Shown: positions 43,196 to 54,372 of the stretch, one piece after another
How positions within the stretch are numbered: the first letter of the stretch is position 1
Layout of the letters: the number at the start of each line of letters is the position of its first letter
NCBI GenBank assembly: GCA_963931925.1
Contig: OZ007582.1
Span: 26,576,224-26,640,223, forward strand
DNA from: Onchidella celtica
Lineage: Eukaryota > Mollusca > Gastropoda > Systellommatophora > Onchidiidae
Direction of reading: 5' to 3'
Length of the DNA: 64,000 nt
Translations under genes and position numbers: made by a program
Notes under the pieces: generated by a model
The model's input: only the letters and a program-made list of their open reading frames with translations
Told to the model about the DNA's origin: nothing
Databases searched by the model: none

Positions 43196-46100
43196 GTAAG
43201 ACGAGGTCAATAAATGTCACAGGGTCGTGGTTGAACAAATAAAGCAGAGGGAAAAAACCTGGGGGAAAGACTTAATTGAAAAAAAAAAAAAGTCCACGCT
43301 TTTGGCTTTGGCGATATCTATTTTCTTACTAACATCTTAATGGAGTATAAAATGACCTCACCCTACCAGCCGTCAGTGGTGAAATGAGGAAATTAAAAGC
43401 ACATTAAAGCGTACAGGAAACCTGAAAGTGAATTTGAATGAATGTCCGTATTCAATATACCACTTAGAAACATTCTTGACCACTTTAAAATGGGGGAAAT
43501 AAGAAATTAACGATTATGAACAAAAGTGACGCCTGATTGAACTTGGGAAAACGGAGGAATGGACAAAAATATGTACCACATAAGTAACAAATCCAGAGAG
43601 ACCTTACAGGGCAATCGAATAGATCTCATAAACAACTCACACTTCATTTGACATCCCCAGCTCGTACTGGGGAACTTCTCAAGTTCATGAGTGTCTTGTC
43701 CGGACGCTACAGAGGAACATCCAGCAGTGGGAAAGTGTTCGGGTGGCGTATTCAACCCATTCACCATGTTCGACAAAATGTGAATATTTTCATTCACAGA
43801 ATCTAGACGAATGACTCAATATTGCCAATTTATGATTTACATCAGTGGTTCTCAAGTGGCGATAGCGCTCACCTCCCCCCAGGCGGCCATTTTGATTTCC
43901 AGGGGATGGACGGGGGGGGGGGGACGAAAACAATGAAATGAGCACACACTGCCTTGTTCAATAGCGTACGCAAGTGGGTTTTGTGAGTAAAAAAGGTCTA
44001 GTTTTAAATGCATTAATTTTATTGATAGAGAATACAATCTGTTCTATTCTGAATAATCAACACACCTATTGGCATTCATACGGCTTTGAAAAAATTAAAC
44101 CTCTTAATTTGTGTGTAACCTGAAAATTTATCTGTTGGGTTTCATTAAGTATTTGGAGGAGGGAGGAGATGGGGAGGGGGCGATGATTGAAAATTTGGAA
44201 CCTGGGGGGGGGGGGGGGGCGTTGGCGATTGCCCGAAAAAGGTTGAGAACCACTAGTGTAGACCCTTTCAAGCCCAAAACCAAAACTTTACGTATGACAT
44301 GAAGAAGACATTTTGCTTTGCGACCTGCTTTATTCTTTGTCAAGTATCCAGTTGGTGATGACCAAGAGAAACTAAACTGGTATAAAATTGCAGCCCAGAT
44401 TGAAAATGCAGCACATTTTTTCATTCCACAAAACGTCACCGTTCCCTAAAACTAACATTATATATTAATAGATTTTGGTACTTTTTAGAAGTAGCAAAAA
44501 ATTGTTTTATTTTAGCACAAGTGGTCTAGATACGATAAATTCTGGAATGTTTGCTGTTCAACCATTTTTGGCTAAGGAGTCTATAACCAAGATCATTCGA
44601 CAGGGCTTCGAACGTGGCTGAATACTTATCAAGACGGATTTTTCGAATATTTGAATTTCTACAGTCTTTGGGAACGGTGTCGGAATGACGTTAAAACGTG
44701 AATTCTATTCTGAATAGAAAATTCTATTTCTGTGTGGTTGTCATCTTAATGTTTTTTTTTCTTTGTGACACATGAAATACAGGGATGGGACTGTATCTAC
44801 AGATAGTATGGTTAGGTCTGGAGGGAGGGGAAAGGTATTTTTAATTTTAGAAGTGAGCCATGAGCTAAGACGTTCAACCTTATCTGTTTGACATTGTTGT
44901 GTATCGGAGATTAAGAATTCCGGTAAAAAAAAAAAAAAAAAAATTCCGGTATATTTATGTGAACTCAAGCTGTTGTAGGTTTTTAGTCACGCCCTCTGGT
45001 TTCCATTCCTGGAACAGGATAGGGAAGTACCAAAAGCGGAAGAAACCCATTTTTCGTGACTACAGGAAAGATGCGCACCGCCATTTTGGATGAAATGCAA
45101 TTTCACTCGACTTGATCGGCGGTAAATAATACCCGTTCGTACATTTTCCCGAGGAGTAACAGCTTACAAACGGCTCTAAATAGTTCAGTCGACCCAAAAA
45201 TAAATTATGAACAAACCCACAGTAAACAGTGTCAAAAATTGGCAAAAACAAAAAGGTGGATATGGTAAGGCGTAAGAAATAATGCCCAAACGATTCAATA
45301 AACACAAAGAAAAAGGGATGACAGAATTCTTACTGGAACTTTGCTACATAAAACTTTTTTCTTTTTGCCAATTTTTGACTTGCTGCGACCCCACAGCTTT
45401 TCTGTTGTTTTTTTGTAATACTCAACAGTAAACAGATACTCACAGTGTCTTTGGTGAAGACGGCCTCTTTCAATTCTTGTTACCGCAACGACCTAGTTTC
45501 GCGATTTCACGGTCGTGGGATCTCCCTCCAAATGCTTACTCTCTGATGTTACATCTAGACGTCATCGTTGCGCACGTGCCTAGTTGCGAACAACCGATCT
45601 CAGCCACAATGGCGCAGTGCAGTCAAAATTAATGACGTATTCCCGCCTTGTGTCGATTCTGTAGTATCTCTATTCTGTTATTCCTGGTAGAGATTGTAGA
45701 AATTTCTGGATGGTTTTCTGGCATAGAATCAACTGATATGTTTCAGGTAAACGCCTTTCTGCTAGAGAGGTCAATTAATGACAGAGTTCTGTCCCTCAGC
45801 TTTACATTGGTCGGCCTAGCAAATGACGATACATTTCGTACAAAATCAGCCAGGTTGGCATTTCCCAGGAATCTCAAGTAATAACCATTAAATTATCAAA
45901 ATTTCTTCTTTGTATTTTATTAACAAGTGGGGAGGAATGTGGAGGAATTTTACATACTGCATTTGCTTCCATGCTAATCCACACTTCAATGTGGAGATCC
46001 TACGCAGTAACACGGCCCATGTCCCAACCCGTGTCTCCTTATTTTCCTGTCTGAGCTACGTCAGGACCAGTAGGCATCAGTTTGTTTCTTACACAATAGG

Positions 46101-49100
46101 ACAAAATTGGACTTCATGTATTTCCTTCTTTCTGTCTCAGGACCTGTTCATCTTTTCACTCATCTGTTTCTGCTTAGTATGAATTTTGCCCCTTTGATTT
46201 CAGACATTTAGACACCCTTTCCATTGTCTACCGCTACTGAATTCCATTTTTGTTTGTCCCGTCCATCTGTTCTTCCATACCATGCCATGCCATCTGTCCA
46301 TCCATCCAACCATGCCATCCATCCGTTCATCCATCCATCCACCCATCCATGCCATCCTGTCATCCGTGCCATATCCATCCTGCTACCCACCCCCAACAAT
46401 CCATACCATCTTCGCCGACCTGCCAAAATAACTACAACAACAGAGATATGTGTTTCATTCAGGGCAAACACCTATGACGTCGCTCAGCTCAGGAACACCC
46501 GAATTAAGAGTCTGCGCTTCCAAACTGGTTGTCAATTCAAATTCAAGAGGACGGGACTTGTCCAGTATACTGGCCATATCTTGAGATGTCCGCCTGGCAC
46601 CCTCTCGGTGAGCTCAATATCCCCCCCCCCCCCAACCACCGCTTTTTTCCTTTGTTTTCGAAAATCTTCCCCCGCCCCCTTCCTCTCTACCATTCTTTTA
46701 CTGACACGGCCAAGCAACACTAAGTATACAAAACTCTTGCATACTTGACAGCCAAAGTATACACCCAAAAACAACTCAAACCAGCTCCGCCAAAACTAAC
46801 TATTTTGCTAGAAAACCTGTACCTAGTGAATTATTCGAACTTGACAGTACGAACAAATCCGTGTTGTTTCTGACATTTACAGCAACTGTCGCGCTATTCA
46901 GACACTACTGCACTTATGAACACCTCACACTGGTCACCAATGAGTGGATAAAGCTTTACATTCGGACACTCATGGGCATTCGGGTGAGGGCCAGGGTCTG
47001 TTTGAACAGCTATATAGTGCTTTTCATAGACCCGGATCAGGGTTACCAGATTGGCTTTTTAAAGCCAAAATTCCAGAAATCTGCCGTTGTTTTTTTTTTA
47101 GATGGTCGACATGAGAAAATTTATTTAGATTTCTAGCTTTTTTCTGGGGTTTTTTTTTTTCTTCTTTACAAACGAACATTATCTGCAAGAAAATTACAAA
47201 CATCATTCTAAAACATTAACTTCCGAGGAAAATTTTTTTGTCAGTTACATAATTGCACATGTGCCAGAATTTCTGCCACTAATTATCAGGGAAGGTCCAA
47301 CCGGCAAGATTGGTGTCCCTTTGACCGTGGTGGATTTTTTTTTTAACTGCTACGGATTTTTGAAAGCCTGCCACGTATCCACACTGTGGTTTTTGATTGA
47401 TGTACTTGGCAATGAAGCATTCAAAGAGCTGGCCACCTATCGCCTAATAATTTTCTCTCATGTGCCCTCCGTTAAAACTAAGACCAGAAACAGAATACAG
47501 CTGAAATCTTCTTGATGCTATTGTGAGAATCGGGAAAGAACTAGATCTAGTGTTTTCAAAGAAATATTTCAGACTTTCACGTTATCTCCAGACAAGCTTT
47601 GAAGAAAAAAAAATCACATCTGACAAAGTTTTTTTTTCAAAAAGTTCCACTCACTCTAGACGGGAGGATGGTAGTGACATGTTCTGGAGCTTTTCGCGTG
47701 ATGCTAGTAAGAAAAGTATCCTGAAATTTGCTAGGCTTTTTTCTGGCAATTTGTTTCTGGTATTGTTTGGCTTAAACTGTAAATTTCAATCTGGTAACCC
47801 TGGCCCGGGCTGGGTTGAAGTGGTGAACCAGATGCACGGGTCGTTTACCCATTGCAATGGAAATCTTCTGCACTTGCCAGATAAGATCTGTTTTTTACTG
47901 GGTTTTTTTCCTTAGGAAACAAACATTCATCACACAGTGCCTCAGAGTTGCATACAGATCTGATATTCTATGTCACACTGTAGAACACAAATCCTCCGGG
48001 ATTCAGATGTATTATATACGAATGATTGACTCTGGTGGTCCAAATAATATTTTTGTACTTTTTTTTTTTGGTTGGTATTTGTGTGTGTTTCTGTCTGTGT
48101 CCGTGTGTGTGTGTGTGTTTTGTACTTCTTTACTCCCATTTGGGAAAATTGCCTTAATGTCACTGCAGCCTAGTCGTAGCTGGAGCAAACACGTCGTCGC
48201 CTCAGTGCAGCGCCAGTTGGCAAGTATTTAGTCAGACTGCGTGGGAAAATCACTTGCATTCACAAGACACACATACACACACACACACACACAAACGCAC
48301 ACACACAAACATAATGGGCTCACACAATTAGAAATGACTCGGGGGGAGAAGACGCAAGCTATCGGTCATCAAAGATTTTCTACGGGGAAGAAAACGAAAC
48401 GTTCAATTGTACCTGTTATGTGTTTTTTTTTCTTTCTAACTCTTTTCTGATTTATTGCGAGATTTCTGTATTGTTTGTTTCCAATGCGGGGCTCTACTAG
48501 TACTATACACGACCTTTTTTCTTTCTTTCACATTTTAAGTTTCCCTCCCTTCCATGTGTATCTCAGGGACCCATAAATCACTACAAGACTGAGGTGAACT
48601 GTGACGGAAAACAAGACACAGTTTCACGGAATGGTCATCCTGCACTTGCACTATTCACACTGAACGAACATCGGTAAAACATCCATTTTGAAAACTTTTC
48701 AGCTGACCAGCAGGTGTGTTCTGCTGGGGTTTTTTGCACAAACTGGAGAGACAGTACATGTATAGTTTTTGAAACTGTCATTAAGGACAAGTTCAACTGT
48801 TACTGTCTAGAGTAGGAAAAAAGAAAAGTAATTCTTTTAAGCAAAGTCGTTCGTCCTTATTGGATCATTCCAGAAAAACAAAAATCTTCTTTCTGTGACT
48901 CAGACAACCAAATATTTAAGATAATGATTCTGTATGTATTTGCCGATCAAAATAATCGGTTGACAATGCCCATTTTGGAATCAACTGTTTAATTAAATGC
49001 TATTACAGGTGCGAAAGAATTTCATTGCAAACTATTACATACCAGTTCTGAACAAGATGTTTGGTACATGCTCGAGTGCTGAATGGAAGACATATTTATT

Positions 49101-49905
49101 CAATTTCATTTCTGACATCTTCTCTACTTAAGCATTTCATTCTTCCAGTTTTTCGGATACAAAAAGACGTTTCGGGTTTATTTTTTATCAGAATCAAGTT
49201 AAGTGGCCAGTTCCCTTGCCGAATGTGTGGAGTTGTCCTGAACAATCTACACTCTAGATCAGGGCTGTCCATTGGTCGGCCCGTGGGCACACAATCCAGC
49301 CCACCAAAATGGAACCAAATACTTTTATCTGACCCGGCCAGTTCAGCAAGCCCCCCCTTGTTTTCTGAATGACTGGTAAAACTTTTTTAAAGATGTATTT
49401 AAGACTATAACAGTCCACCATACCCATGCTGTCGTATAACCTTTAAACACCTACATCTAAGTTATCCGGGATAAGTTGAAGCTTTGTATCTCCGGCCCTC
49501 CTTTAAAAAAAAAAAATGGACAAGCCTGCTCTAGATGGTCACTGCATGGCTAGTCCCCGCCAGCAGGCTGGACCCCCCCCCCCCACCCCCAAATTAAGTT
49601 CATGCATTCATGAGTTTCACCAAATTGTTGGCCTCATTACTTTAGAATGTTGTTACAAGTACGTAAGTCCTCCATTTTTTTTTTTTACTTTTTTTTTGCG
49701 CTAGGGGTGCGTATTTTAAAGCCTTCTGTGACTCCATAGCTAGAGAGCTTCTCCCGAAGTCTTCTCAAAATACTCCAAACAATAGCCTTAATGAAAAGGC
49801 TTGGGGTGCATACGTACTTATAACAGCAGCCTTACTTTGTGTTTCAGTTACCCCCTGCCGGGCTACATTTTGGCTGACGTTCCATCCTTCTCAAATCCAT
49901 GCTGA
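43127..49905 (+). CDS. Secreted CpcT/CpeT-like protein, tandem copy 2 (leader exon frameshifted)
   Basis: Exons: 43127-43195, 43661-43779, 45747-45877, 46463-46607, 48567-48673, 49848-49905. Exons 2-6 are open, with GT..AG sites and the same phases as copy 1, ending in FSNPC and TGA. Core motifs are kept: [36 protein letters not shown]. The leader exon is 69 rather than 70 bp because one A is missing after ACTTTCAG. If it is spliced to the same upstream exon as copies 1 and 3, the leader would be out of frame. Either this copy is a pseudogene or it uses another start. Exon 2 has five extra codons. No stops occur in exons 2-6, arguing for recent or ongoing constraint. Confidence 0.65.
43661..43779 (+). 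CDS. CpeT-like copy 2, exon 2
   Basis: Acceptor ACATCCCCAG, donor GTGAAT. 119 bp. It encodes [20 protein letters not shown] followed by RIQPIHH, with a Ser/Gly-rich insertion of five codons relative to copy 1. Confidence 0.7.
43843..44255. mobile_element. hAT-type MITE in intron 2 (copy 2)
   Basis: Ortholog of 19514-19897 with the CAGTGGTTCTCAA and TTGAGAACCACT ends. It contains longer G-runs. Confidence 0.7.
45747..45877 (+). CDS. CpeT-like copy 2, exon 3
   Basis: Acceptor GATATGTTTCAG, donor GTAATA. 131 bp, phase 0 to 2, encoding VNAFLLERS and the following strands without stops. Confidence 0.8.
46463..46607 (+). CDS. CpeT-like copy 2, exon 4 (core motif)
   Basis: Acceptor TTTCATTCAG, donor GTGAGC. 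145 bp. It encodes [18 protein letters not shown] and RCPPG at the same spacing as copy 1. Confidence 0.8.
47038..47802. mobile_element. hAT-like DNA element, 765 bp (intron 4, copy 2)
   Basis: CAGGGTTACCAGATTG at the left and CAATCTGGTAACCCTG at the right form a perfect 16-bp terminal inverted repeat. Flanks ACCCGGAT and GCCCGGGC share CCCGG, a degenerate 8-bp duplication. No transposase domain is evident. Partial copies start at 23350 and about 63779. Confidence 0.75.
48567..48673 (+). CDS. CpeT-like copy 2, exon 5
   Basis: Acceptor GTATCTCAG, donor GTAAAA. 107 bp, open, encoding [16 protein letters not shown] and a variable tail. Confidence 0.75.
49260..49528. mobile_element. hAT-type MITE with CTCTAGAT duplication (copy 2)
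   Basis: Ends CAGGGCTGTCC and AAGCCTG, flanked by CTCTAGAT at 49252-49259 and 49529-49536. Ortholog of 31017-31288. Confidence 0.8.
49848..49905 (+). CDS. CpeT-like copy 2, terminal exon
   Basis: Acceptor GTGTTTCAG. It encodes [18 protein letters not shown] and TGA. The final ten codons match copy 1 apart from a single D to A change. Confidence 0.75.
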
Positions 49906-50404
49906 GGCAGATCAGATGTACAGTCGGGATTTCTACTCTGTGATGACGGGGAAAAAAATGCCATTAGCGCAAAATTACAAAACTCTCACTGTTGGCGGTG
50001 CAAATTCTGACAATACTAAATTGAAAGATGAAGTCACTCTGGGGTTCTGAATTATTTTTGTATGATGTCTTAGTGTTGTCCTTGTCTGCTTGAGTATCAA
50101 CCAGAGACACAAGATACCGAGACGAATCAATTCGTCATATTCCGTCCGTCGACTTGCGGGCGTATCGTCGATGTCAACAATGCAACAATTCGCACCACAC
50201 CCCTTCCCAATTGAATGAAAAGGAATAGTATTTACCTTATGTATACGCGCACAATGTGTGGACATATAGTCGAAGAAGGAATGGTTCGTCTCGGTTACAA
50301 TATTCAGCTCTACATTGTGACAGAGAATGAATGTACGACACAGAATACTGAAGTGTTCACAGTTTGCAACATTGGTGGGTGTGCAAGAAGGTCCTAAATG
50401 AAAA

Positions 50405-50650
50405 ACGACAATAACAGGCTAACACTAGCTTCCTAAATTACAGAAAAGAAAAAAGGACAAGCTAACACTAGTTTCCTAAAATACAGAAGAAACAATGACA
50501 AGCTAACACTAGCTTCCTAAATTACAGGAAAAAAATGCCAAGCTAACACTAGCTTCCTAAATTACCAAAAAAAAAAAAATGACAAGCTAACACTAGCTTC
50601 CTATTACAGAAGAAACAATGACAAGCAAATACTAGTCTTCTGAATTACAG
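50405..50650. repeat. ~40-bp minisatellite downstream of copy 2 (about 6 units)
   Basis: Units contain GACAAGCTAACACTAGCTTCC and vary in an A-run. It corresponds to 32106-32278. Confidence 0.8.
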
Positions 50651-51785
50651 GCCAGTTCTACTTGGAAAATCAGCTTAGCAAATCAGCAAACCCCACGGTT
50701 TTTCTGTGGTTTTTACAATATTAATCGTCAAAATCAGGGTCAGGTAACAAAATTTTTGTTTTTAGGTCTTTATCTTAGGAGCTTCTCCGCCAATGGCATT
50801 TATACCTCATTATCAATAATAAATTCTCACGTACTGAAGAATCCCTGTTTTACGAATATCCGTTTATTTTACATTGGTTTCGTGAAGAAAAAAAAAATAA
50901 CGTCTTCGTGACAAGAGACTTCTTGACCCTAGTCAAAGCTGCACGAGTGTCCTGTTTGCAACCCGACGGGGAGAACGCGAGGCCACTTGAGCCCACTCCT
51001 CACTTTGCAAACCTCGACCTACGCGAGACTCCTTTTGTGGCACAGCAATGTGGCGTCTCCTGTTTGTTCACTTGTTTGCTCCATTGATTGTTTGTTTGCC
51101 CTCGTTTCAGTAGAAATGATTATAAACAAAATGCACAACCTGGGATAGAAATGCTTCGTCTGATCACTTTGTTAATACCTAAACTAGATTTGCTGATTTT
51201 CTAAGTGGACTGACCCGTAGATTAGGAATTAATGTTAGCTTTTCATTCAGTGCCACCATCAAATAAAAAGTTGCCGTCCACTCGAAGGTTTTCCACGTGC
51301 ACTTGAAACGCGTCTGTAGTTCTGGCAGTTGTGATAGTTCCTGATACTCCTCGTATATACCCCCGTGGCACTTCCACGCGTGGGGTAATTCCGTCACCCC
51401 ATATTTTGTATAGATTGTTGTTACCTGTACGGACGTCCCCCAAGTACTTTGTGCTATGCGTACGTATTTTAAAGCCTTTTCTGACCCCCAGAGACAGAGA
51501 GACCCCCTGAAATACTCCTAACAACAGCCTTAATTAATTATTCTTTCAGATTTTATTTTGTTTTCTCCTGTTTTTTTGGTTGAAAGGATAAAGGGCGGGT
51601 TTAGGGATTCAATAAGATTTAGGGTTGAGGGTAAGGACGGCGTTAGAGATAGGTACGTATACGTATGCGCCCTTAGTGCAAAACGCTTGGGGTACGTAAT
51701 TACAAGTAACAACAGCCTTTTCCATATAAGAGAATTACTATGTTTGCCCTTTCCGTGAGTCGTAGGGTAACTCTATCACCCCATA

Positions 51786-52598
51786 TCTTCTATACTATAA
51801 TATATATTTGTGGACTTGAGATTTTTCGTTGCAAAAGGCTTCTGAACCACTCAACACTCAGACTTCAAATTTTATATGGTGCATCAGAATGGATGTAAGG
51901 GTGCACAGTTTTTAATAGAAGTCTCAAACCGGTGTAGTTTTTTTTTATTGGAAATTTATTGTTTCGCCATCATTTATATCTATTTCGAGTCATGGTTCGC
52001 CATTTTAAAGTTTCGTTATCACTTCCTGCGATGTGTTCACTATCAAACACGCTAACCAGTGCGCAAATCATGCTGTTGTACGGAATGCGCAGTGTGTCAA
52101 CTCACAAAGGCAGAGCAGTAAGACTTATTTAAAAACAAACAAACAAAAATAAAATAACGAAGTGTCTGGGCACACGACATATCGTGGAAAAAGCGTGGAG
52201 AGATTTTTTCACGACACGTTTTTCATCCAATCAGAGCTTACCGTTTTCTGACTCAAAATGGCGGCCCCCACTGAGCGGGAGGTTGGAACCTGGGGGGCGT
52301 GAGGGTCTAGTCAGTTTGTATCAATTGGGCGGTAGTCAGATTGACTAATCAGGCGAAAAGGGGCTGGGGTAGCTGTATTAAGTCGTGAAACGTCGTGAAA
52401 AACTTCACCAAGGCCATTTCCACGACATGTCGTGGAAAACTTCACGGAGGCGATTTCCACGACATGTCGTGAAAATAGCCACTTCCATAAAATAAACAAA
52501 TAGGAACAGGCCAGATGAAGCAGGTCCATAATAATCACCCAGAACTGAAACCAATATTCAAACCGATTTATCCCGGGCAGGGCGGGGAAATCAGCTAG
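51786..52598 (+). mobile_element. Non-autonomous Helitron, 813 bp
   Basis: It starts TCTTCTATAC and ends AATCAGCTAG, inserted between A and T. Copy 1 has the exact empty site CCATATTTTGTATAAG (near 14744). TC..CTAG ends, an A/T target and no duplication are the Helitron hallmarks. A GC-rich inverted stretch (TCCCGGGCAGGGCGGGGA) precedes the 3' end. No Rep/helicase frame is present. Confidence 0.85.
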
Positions 52599-52949
52599 TT
52601 TTGTATAAGAGAGGAACCAGAGAGGAACCAAAATTAAAATCCTTTGTAGTGTTCGTCGTTGTAGCTTGTTGCTTCTAGTTTCACGTCTTGTCTCTGCAAA
52701 TTGTCCCCTTAGCATGGCAAGGTACTAACTCCCTTCCGTCAACTTTTGAGAAATAGACAATATTGAAGTTTCGTGTACTTATCATAGCTTTTAGAGCAAA
52801 GAATTTTTTTTTCTTTTTAGTAATACTTAGAAATTACACAGCGAATCTGCTTGTTATTGACACACAATGGAGAAGTATTATGTAGTGTAGTGAGTGAGTG
52901 AGTGTGTAAATGTGTAAGTGCAAACTGATTTTGATCTGCCAACCAGTTG

Positions 52950-53500
52950 GGTGGGGACGTTACGACTACATTTTCAATGAGACTTCGTACACCAGCCCAC
53001 TGGTTGGATCTCACTGAATCTCCTATGTCGTGACGTCACGACTAAAGTTTCAATGAAAACTTGTACACCAGCCAACTGGTTGGATCTCACTGAATCTCCT
53101 ATGTCGTGACGTCACGACTAAAGTTTCAATGAAAACTTGTACACCAGCCCACTGGTTGGATCTCACTGAATCTCCTATGTCGTGACGTCACGACTAAAGT
53201 TTCAATGAAAACTTGTACACCAGCCCACTGGTTGGATCTCACTGAATCTCCTATGTCGTGACGTCACGACTAAAGTTTCAATGAAAACTTGTACACCAGC
53301 CAACTGGTTGGATCTCGCTGAATCTCCTATGTCGTGACGACAAGACTACAGTGTCAATGAGACCTTGTACACCAGCCCACTGGTTGGATCTCACTGAATC
53401 TCCTACGTCGTGACGTCACGACTAAAGTTTCAATGAGACCTTGTACACCAGCCCACTGGTTGGATCTCACCGAATCTCCTATGTCGTCAGGTCACCATTC
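52950..53500. repeat. 77-bp tandem repeats bearing CRE-like palindromes (copy 3)
   Basis: Seven or eight units. TGACGTCA is intact in five (near 53029, 53106, 53183, 53260 and 53412). The rest are altered (GGACGTTA, TGACGACA, TCAGGTCA). Most use CGACTAAAGTTTCAATG where copy 1 has CTACAGTTTCAATG, showing separate homogenisation. Confidence 0.8.
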
Positions 53501-53519
53501 AACTAGTTGGAAGGATCAA

Positions 53520-54365
53520 AATCGGCTAATTCGCGCCATGCCATATGGTCAACATAAGGTCAACACTCTCAGCCAGAGGTTCAAGCAGAACCAACTGAAT
53601 GCAAGTGTATGGATACAGTGTCTGCCCTCGGATGATAGGCCAGAAGACCATCCTCATACTGCCGCCACTCCAGTACTCACATGCGTACAGACTCCTAAAC
53701 ACATGCAAACACTATCAGAATAAATGCAGGGCCCACGAGGTTATTCACTGTACCTGCGGAGAAACTTACGTCTATCAGTGGGCCTAGGTCTATGAGAATA
53801 GAAGAGAGATACATAGTCTCTGAATCAATAATTATATTTGCATCTAAAGGGAAACCGGACAAAAAACATTGCAGATCCTACGGCAGACGTTGTGAAAGGG
53901 TTAGAATGCCCTAACATGAAAAAAATATGTCAGGGAGTCGTTTTGTCAAAAAGCTCCCCCCCCCCCTCCCCCAGTTATCCAACCCCCGCCCCACCATCAC
54001 CCCTGCGCCCCCTACCCCTGGCCAGACCATGCACAGATCAATGTCTCAACTTACGTTATCATCACAGAGGTTTTAAGTACACGGATCCTCCACAGCGATA
54101 TCCGCTTGCTTTCTGTTTGTCGCTGTCTTTGAAAGGGCGTTTCCACCCACTGTCAAAGATTTCTCATGAATGTTAAAATCTAATTTTTCAATTTCAGGTG
54201 GGCGATCCAATCAGATTTGTCCCCGGATACCTTTTATAAAGTGCTGGAGATAAAGTAAGTCAAACACATCATAGATTGTGTGGCCCAAGTAGCTCCATGA
54301 TGTTGGTATGTATGAATATATGATAAAAATGTTCTTAATAAAAAAATATAGATTGTTGTTACAAG
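53520..54365 (+). other. Conserved possible-exon module (copy 3)
   Basis: Counterpart of 15600-16500. It includes LSQRFKQNQLNASVWIQC with a stop at about 53723, and TTTCAATTTCAG followed by VGDPIRFVPGYLL at 54199-54240. It ends at the LINE insertion. Confidence 0.4.
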
Positions 54366-54372
54366 TGCTTAC

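Larger units (their letters stand above)
34600..50810 (+). repeat. Tandem locus unit, copy 2
   Basis: It starts with a degenerate match to the copy 1 unit start (CTCCTGTTTGTTTACTTG near 34667). The upstream part at 34740-35300 is rearranged and partly inverted relative to copy 1. From 38580 on it runs collinear with copy 1 and ends near 50810. It lacks the 77-bp CRE array. Confidence 0.75.

Noticed and set aside
46224-46748. 174-codon ORF in copy 2
   Set aside because: It combines intronic CCAT repeats, exon 4 and downstream intron. Splice sites conserved in all copies delimit the real coding part.
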